From contig CP084611.1 of assembly GCA_025917655.1 (NCBI GenBank), forward strand, positions 2,728,001 to 2,792,000: DNA of 64,000 bases, in the 5' to 3' direction. Each line of letters opens with the position of its first letter. Positions within the stretch are counted from its first letter, which is position 1. The stretch comes from Chlorella sorokiniana (taxonomy: Eukaryota; Chlorophyta; Trebouxiophyceae; Chlorellales; Chlorellaceae). The position numbers were made by a program, and so were the translations under genes. The notes beneath the pieces are model-generated. The model searched no databases and was not told the origin of the DNA. It worked only from the letters and a program-made list of their open reading frames with translations. Below, one piece after another: positions 59,031 to 64,000 of this stretch.

Positions 59031-59919
59031 CCCACTAATCACAGCAGAGACAGGGGGCCTGCGTTGAATGTGCGGCCTCTCGATCATGAGCTCGGCAGTT
59101 TTCACACATGTGACAAGAATGGGTGCAATGGCTTGGCAAGCCACTCTTAGGTGTGGGATGAATCGGAATCAGTGCAAATAGTGGGGTGACAACTACAAGG
59201 AACCCCTCCAGAAACACTCGTGGCAGTGGAATGGACAAGATGATGGGGGAGAGGGGCAGGGAGTGGAGCAGGCACGCCATGCAGTGTCTCAAGCCCGGCC
59301 AGCCAACAGCTTGCGGCTGGCCGACTGGTTACTGCTGTAGTCAGGGATGGTCTTATTGCTGGCGGGTGGAAGGGCCTGCCGCTCCCTCTCCCGCACCGTG
59401 GGCATCCGGCCCGCCACGGGCAAGCGTCTCAGCGTCTGTCCCCGGAACATCCTGGGGCTTAGCGCTGCCCGAGGGGCCTGCACCTGCCCAGGAGGGGGCC
59501 AATAAGCAGAACATTGGCAGCAAGGTGGGCACAGCAAGGCGCAACGTCTAGCCGATGCAGCGCACAGGAGGCGTCCCTAGCTAAACGGGGCAGCGCTCAT
59601 CCGTCTCGCCGGGCGGTTTCCGGGCCCCTCCACCAAAGTTTTGGCACCTGGTAGCTCTATGCTCCTTGCTGATGGTACTGCTAATTGACACAAGGGATAA
59701 ACAGCATGATTAAATGATGCGCAAGCTTTGTTACTTCAGCAGAAAGTTTGACTTGGTAATAAAATGTGACGATGCGTGGTTTCCGAAGCAAAGCAATTGC
59801 AACTCAAGTATGGCAGTAAACAGCTGCAACGTGCAGAAAGACAAGTGCAGAAAATATGCAATCACAGCACAAGGGAACATGCAAGCTTGCTTTGCTGCAC
59901 CGTGTACCGGACCTTAGAA
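59031..59919. other. Convergent gap between ankyrin gene and phosphoesterase gene
   Basis: On the minus strand near 59540-59290 two overlapping frames read LPMFCLLAPSWAGAGPSG and, after a frame change, SNQSASRKLLAGRA; a small gene with a lost base is possible but unsupported by any family. The 59690-59880 part is AT-richer. Nothing firm was found. Confidence 0.25.
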
Positions 59920-61707
59920 TCAGGCGCAATGATAAGCAGCTGTGTGCTCCTTGCTGATTGCAGCAGGCACCGGGCCCCAGCCATGCAGGCGATGGTAGAG
60001 CTGGTGAAGGTGTTGGGCCAACAACAGGGCTGCCAAGGCAGCCAGCGCAATGGCGACTGCTGTTGCACATACCGCAGCAACCATTACGCAGGAGTTGCGC
60101 GCAGCCCTCAAGGAAAGGCAGGGCTGCGGGCCGAGGTGCATGTCACAGCTGCTTTCATCCAGGGCGCACATTTCCTGCTTGAAGGGCCGTGGGAAGGGCG
60201 CATGCTCCTCCAGCATGCGAGTCCCATCCTCCTGCCGAATCCATGTCGCGCTGCTGGCTGTGTCCTGGCCCAGCTGGAGTTCGATGACACGAGCACCGTG
60301 CTGCAGGCCGCTGGGTCCATACGAGCCATGCCTGCCAAAGAGCACCACAACAGACCGTCGATTGCAGGCGTCGCATCGGAGCGAGAACGGCACACAGATA
60401 TGACGGCAGTTGCCACCAAGCCCGCACCCCGTCTTCCGTCCGTATGCCAGCCGCATGTTCTGCAGCGCCGCGACGAATGAGTTGTGGTGGTCATGCCCAG
60501 CGTAGATTGCGTTGATGTTATACCCTCTGCGTGACAAGCATAAATGCGCTGCCAGCAGTCAACGACGGCGTGATGCCGCAGCAACCATGGACCCCACCAT
60601 CAGGCGCCGCAGCGTGCTCCACTCACCTGGCCAGCTCAAAGAAGCCCGAGTCCACGCCAGGGCAGCCCACAGCTTCGCCCTTTGTGCCGCTCACAAGCGA
60701 GCCGCTGTCCCATGCTGCCCGGTGATGTGGAAGAGGGATGTGGGAGAACGCCAGGGAGGGCACCCGCGGTAGCTGGTCCAGCTGTTGCCGAGCCCATTCC
60801 ACTGTGTCGGCGCCTATGCAGCCCCTGCTACCAAGCAGGGTGCGAACATTAGGCAAACTGTGACAACTTTCACCATGCGCTGTGGAGGAACCTGCAATGC
60901 CACGGCGGCCAAGCGATCCACGCACCATCCCCAGGCCAGCCGCTCGCAACCGCGGTTGCCGCTGTCCAGCATCCAGATGCGAGCTGCAACTTGTGTGCCT
61001 GTTGAATCATACACATCTATGTAGTAGTTGCCTGCTCCCGTGATGTTGGCTGGGCCGGGCTGGGTCAGGGACAGGCCGGTCCCCGTGGCTGCATCCATCT
61101 TCACGATATCCCTCCGCTTCAAATCGGCCTCGGCATCATGGTTGCCGAGAATGGATGCATAGGGCACCTTCCTCGCATGCAGGGGCTCAATGAGGCGGCG
61201 CCACAGCTGCTCATACCAGGTTGTGCCGGCCCGCCAGCGTGAGATGTAGCCCAGGAGGTTGGCGGCAGGAAAGGCAAAGCCTGACACCATGTCGCCGCTC
61301 AGGACCACCAGATCTGGCTGCTCAGCATCTAAGACAGTTTCGACCACCTGCAGTAAAGTAGGAAAATTTGTTGGCAGACCCCAAGCTGTGCGGGACGCTA
61401 GGCGGGCGCGGCGGCAGCAACTATGCGGTGGCTTCGCAGCCACGCTGTAACGACATTGTGTACACATTCATGCAAGGATGGCAGTTTTCAAGAGCTTGGT
61501 GCGGGTCTTGGAACCACCTGCCCCTTCACTTCCCACCTGCAAGGTGGCTGTATCCTCGGCGCTTCTATCTGAAAGATGTATATCTGTAAGCTGAACTATA
61601 CGGAATGTGCCCTGTTCCGAAAAGCGCAGCTGTGCGGCTCTCCCATCGCTGGTCAGCGCAAGCAACACAAAGCAAAGCCCAGCTTGCACACAGATTCGAC
61701 CTTGCAT
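59920..61707 (-). CDS. Secreted, membrane-anchored calcineurin-like metallophosphoesterase (PAP28/29-like)
   Basis: The start MQGRICVQAGLCFVLLALTS is a signal peptide. All five metal-site blocks of calcineurin-like phosphoesterases are present in order: VQLTDIHLSD (DxH), VVLSGDMVSG (GD), SILGNHDAEA (GNHD), LAFSHIPLPH (H) and IYAGHDHHN (GHxH). The overall pattern, with YGRKTG and GPSGLQHGARVIELQL near the end, resembles plant purple-acid-phosphatase-like proteins PAP28/29. An in-frame intron lies between RKTG and GSYGPSG. The last exon adds a hydrophobic helix (VMVAAVCATAVAIALAALAA) before a short tail, suggesting a C-terminal membrane anchor with the catalytic domain outside the cytosol. Substrate is unknown. 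Confidence 0.85.
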
Positions 61708-61948
61708 TTTGGTCGAGAGTGCAATACTGGCTTGTGATCAAGGCCGTGTGACTATGTCACAGAAGAGGCTCCACAGAACGATACCAGACGTGATACCGCA
61801 AAATGCTCGGCGTGTCAGGAAACGATCACAGTACAAGAGCCGTTTGCAGATTCGGTGAAGTAAGGGCGGCACGTGGGGCCCGGCAGCAGTGGGAAGCGAA
61901 GACATGAAGAGATGCTGGTCAAACTTGAAGGGGCGCTTGTCCCAAAGA

Positions 61949-64000
61949 TCACGCATCCGTTTTCTGCCTCTTGACTGCCAAGCTGCCAAACACGGCGTCC
62001 GGCACCGCCTGCTGCTCCAACTCCAGCGCTTCGCCGCCCTCCTCGACGTCGCCCTCCTCCTCCCGAGATCCAGCTCCTCTGGGTTGGCAGGTGCCGCTGG
62101 CGCGCCATTGCCGTTGCCGGCCTCGCCGTCGTTGCCCTGCTGGATGATGCCCGCAGACACAAAGCCTCGCACACGGGTACCCGGCTGCAGGGCGTCAGCT
62201 GGTGCAGCGGCGCCGCTGGTTGCCGCCGCCTCCAACGCCGCCATGTCATCGCCGCCCTCGCGCTTGCGCTTGGCGCCCGCGTCTGCTGCTGCCGCCGGCG
62301 CTGCCGTGCCGGTGGCCACTGCTGCTGCGTCAATGATGGTGGTGTTGAAGTGCTGCTGGCTGAAGGCCGCCGCCACGGAGCGCTTGATGCGCAGCATCTC
62401 CTGCTCAGAGGCCATGTGTGGGAACGAGGGGCGACGGCACAAGGGCGGTGAGGATGGCAGGGTTGACGAGTTCAAGCACAGCAGGATGCACCCCCAGCAC
62501 TGCGCGCGTCAGCGACGCCAGGCACGCCTGCGAGCCGTCGTCTGGGCATAACGCTGCGGACAGGTGGTGTCGCGCGCTGGGCCACCGCACGCGGCGGCCA
62601 GCCGCGCGCGCCCCACCTGAACGTGTCCTCGTTGCCGTGCTTGACCTCGAAGCCGTTCCACTCCTCCCAGAAGGCGCGGTCGCCACGCGGGTCGGCCAGG
62701 GTGGAGGCGTGCACGTAGATGGCCCGCGCGCGGTCCACCTCGCCCAGGCGCCGCTCCAGCGCGGCGTAGCGCAGGCACAGCGTGCGCGTGTCGGCATCAG
62801 ACAGCGCCTGCGGCGGCTGCGCCTCAATCGCGCTCTCGTACACCTCCCGCACCTGCGTGGGGAAGGAGGGGAGAGGGGGAGTCAGGCTTTCAGGCCCGAG
62901 GGGGGTCAGGCTTTCAGGCCCGGCGGGGGCCGGATGTGTCGCCAAGGGCAAGAATAGTGGAGCGGCTGCCATTGCAGGCAGCTGCGGCGGTGGCGGCGTG
63001 CTGGGTTTCCTGGTGTGCTGCCTGCTGCCAGGGCTGCCCTGCCCCATGAGCGCTGCCAAGGCGAATGCGCACTGCCTGCCTGGCGCCCCCCGCGCCCCGC
63101 GCGCCCCCAATGCCCCCTGAGGCCCTGCACACAACCAGCAAGCACACCCTCGACCCACCTTGCCCACTCCAAAGAACTCCGAGGCACGAGCGAGATAAAT
63201 CTCATACACCGACAGCCGCTCCGCCTCCGGCACCTTGTGCACGGCGGCGTCGTACACCTGAGGGAAGCAGGGGGCGCTTGAGGCTCAGAACGGCACTGGG
63301 GCATGCCACCACGTGTGCATCCCCCGCATCCGCAGCCTGCGCCGCTGCCAGTGGGCTGCGCCTGCGCCCCCACCTGCATGGCGTTGCGTGCCAGGCCGTG
63401 CTGCTCCTCGTACCGCGCGTAGGCCAGGAACAGGGGCTTGCACTCCTCGGGGGCCTCGTCGATGGCCTGGCGGAAGAGGTCGCGCGCCCGCTCCACCTTC
63501 TTGCCGCCGTACCGTGCCACAAACTGAGGGTGGGACGGCGGGGGGTGTTGTTGAGGGGGCAGGGAGTTCTTGGCCGGGTGGCATGCAACCATGGCGCCGT
63601 GCAGCTCACGGGCGGCCCCTTGCCCGTGCGCCGCTGCTGGCTGCAAGCCCCCACCTGTGTGAGGTACGAGGCCCAGATGTCCTTGACGTGCGGGTACTTG
63701 AAGAGGGCGATGCCGCGCTCGTACACCCTGCGCGGCCAACGGTGGCGACGGAGGAGCCCGGCAGTCAGCCACACCGCCGGGGCTGCGGCCAAGCAGGCCG
63801 CTTCCGCGCCATCACGCAGCACCATAGTCTGCTGCCAGCACAAGCGCCGGCCGCCCCCACATACACATGCCGCCCCCTGCCCCCCTCGCCTGAAGGCCTC
63901 CTCGAAGAACTTGCGCTCCAGCATGAGCTGCGCGTAGTTGAGCACGGTCTGGGGGGTGGCGATGCGCAGGTCCAGGATGGACTCGTACACGTCCTTGGTG
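61949..64000 (-). CDS. SYF1: Pre-mRNA-splicing factor SYF1/XAB2 (3' part, runs off right edge; one-base frameshift)
   Basis: SYF1 is a HAT-repeat scaffold of the Prp19/NTC spliceosome complex. Reading from the right edge: VLDLRIATPQTVLNYAQLML-like opening, YERGIALFKYPHVKDIW, FVARYGGKKVERARDLFRQA, YARYEEQHGLARNAMQ, VYDAAVHKVPEAERLSVYEI, RLGEVDRARAIYVHAS, WNGFEVKHGNEDTFR and EMLRIKRSVAAAFSQQHFN. The end carries NPEELDLG, an acidic run and LEQQAVPDAVFGSL, all diagnostic of SYF1/XAB2. At 62062-62064 (plus-strand CCC) one base is missing; restoring it links DLG to the acidic run and the conserved tail. The N-terminal HAT repeats lie beyond the window. A stop codon is at 61949-61951. Confidence 0.94.

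Overview
This 64-kb window looks like nuclear DNA from a GC-rich, intron-dense green alga, most likely a Chlorella-type trebouxiophyte. The evidence is a plastid galactolipid synthase (DGD1), a plant-type beta-amylase, a UVR8-type UV-B receptor, many short GT-AG introns plus several GC-AG introns, TGTAA-type polyadenylation motifs and a nuclear tRNA-Leu. I saw no prokaryotic operons, rRNA or CRISPR. Species is inference; no search was run. Exon joins below were made by eye from splice motifs, phase and family knowledge.

Layout. 0-20.7 kb is gene-dense: a partial reticulon (-), a TPR protein with DUF4604-like ends (+), DGD1 (+), an HSP110-class chaperone (+), a ribosomal S21 protein (-), beta-amylase (+), a CS-domain/TPR protein (+), an unknown basic protein (+) and a HAD hydrolase (+). 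tRNA-Leu(CAG) follows at 21.0 kb. 21-34.9 kb is accessory: C-rich sequence without a recognisable gene, two ~2.2-kb direct repeat copies (24.05-26.23 and 32.2-34.4 kb), a 106-bp inverted repeat inside the first copy, coding-like fragments of an unknown protein, and between the copies a minus-strand protein-kinase-like gene.

35-64 kb is gene-dense again: a fused CofG-CofH F0 synthase (-), a secreted SOUL haem-binding protein (-), an orphan helical protein (+), eIF2-gamma (-), a secreted GH5 mannanase-like enzyme with EGF and PAN/Apple-like modules (+), UVR8 (-), RNA polymerase subunit RPB5 (-), an ankyrin-repeat protein (+), a membrane-anchored metallophosphoesterase (-) and the 3' part of the splicing factor SYF1 (-).

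The genes do not form a pathway cluster. They mix housekeeping functions (translation, transcription, splicing, chaperones), plastid lipid and starch metabolism, and light/UV biology (UVR8; F0, the deazaflavin antenna of some photolyases). One technical trait runs through the window: at least twelve single-base deletions in short homopolymers break otherwise well-conserved reading frames in nine genes. This looks like residual assembly error rather than mass pseudogenisation, and any automated gene model here should be read with that in mind.
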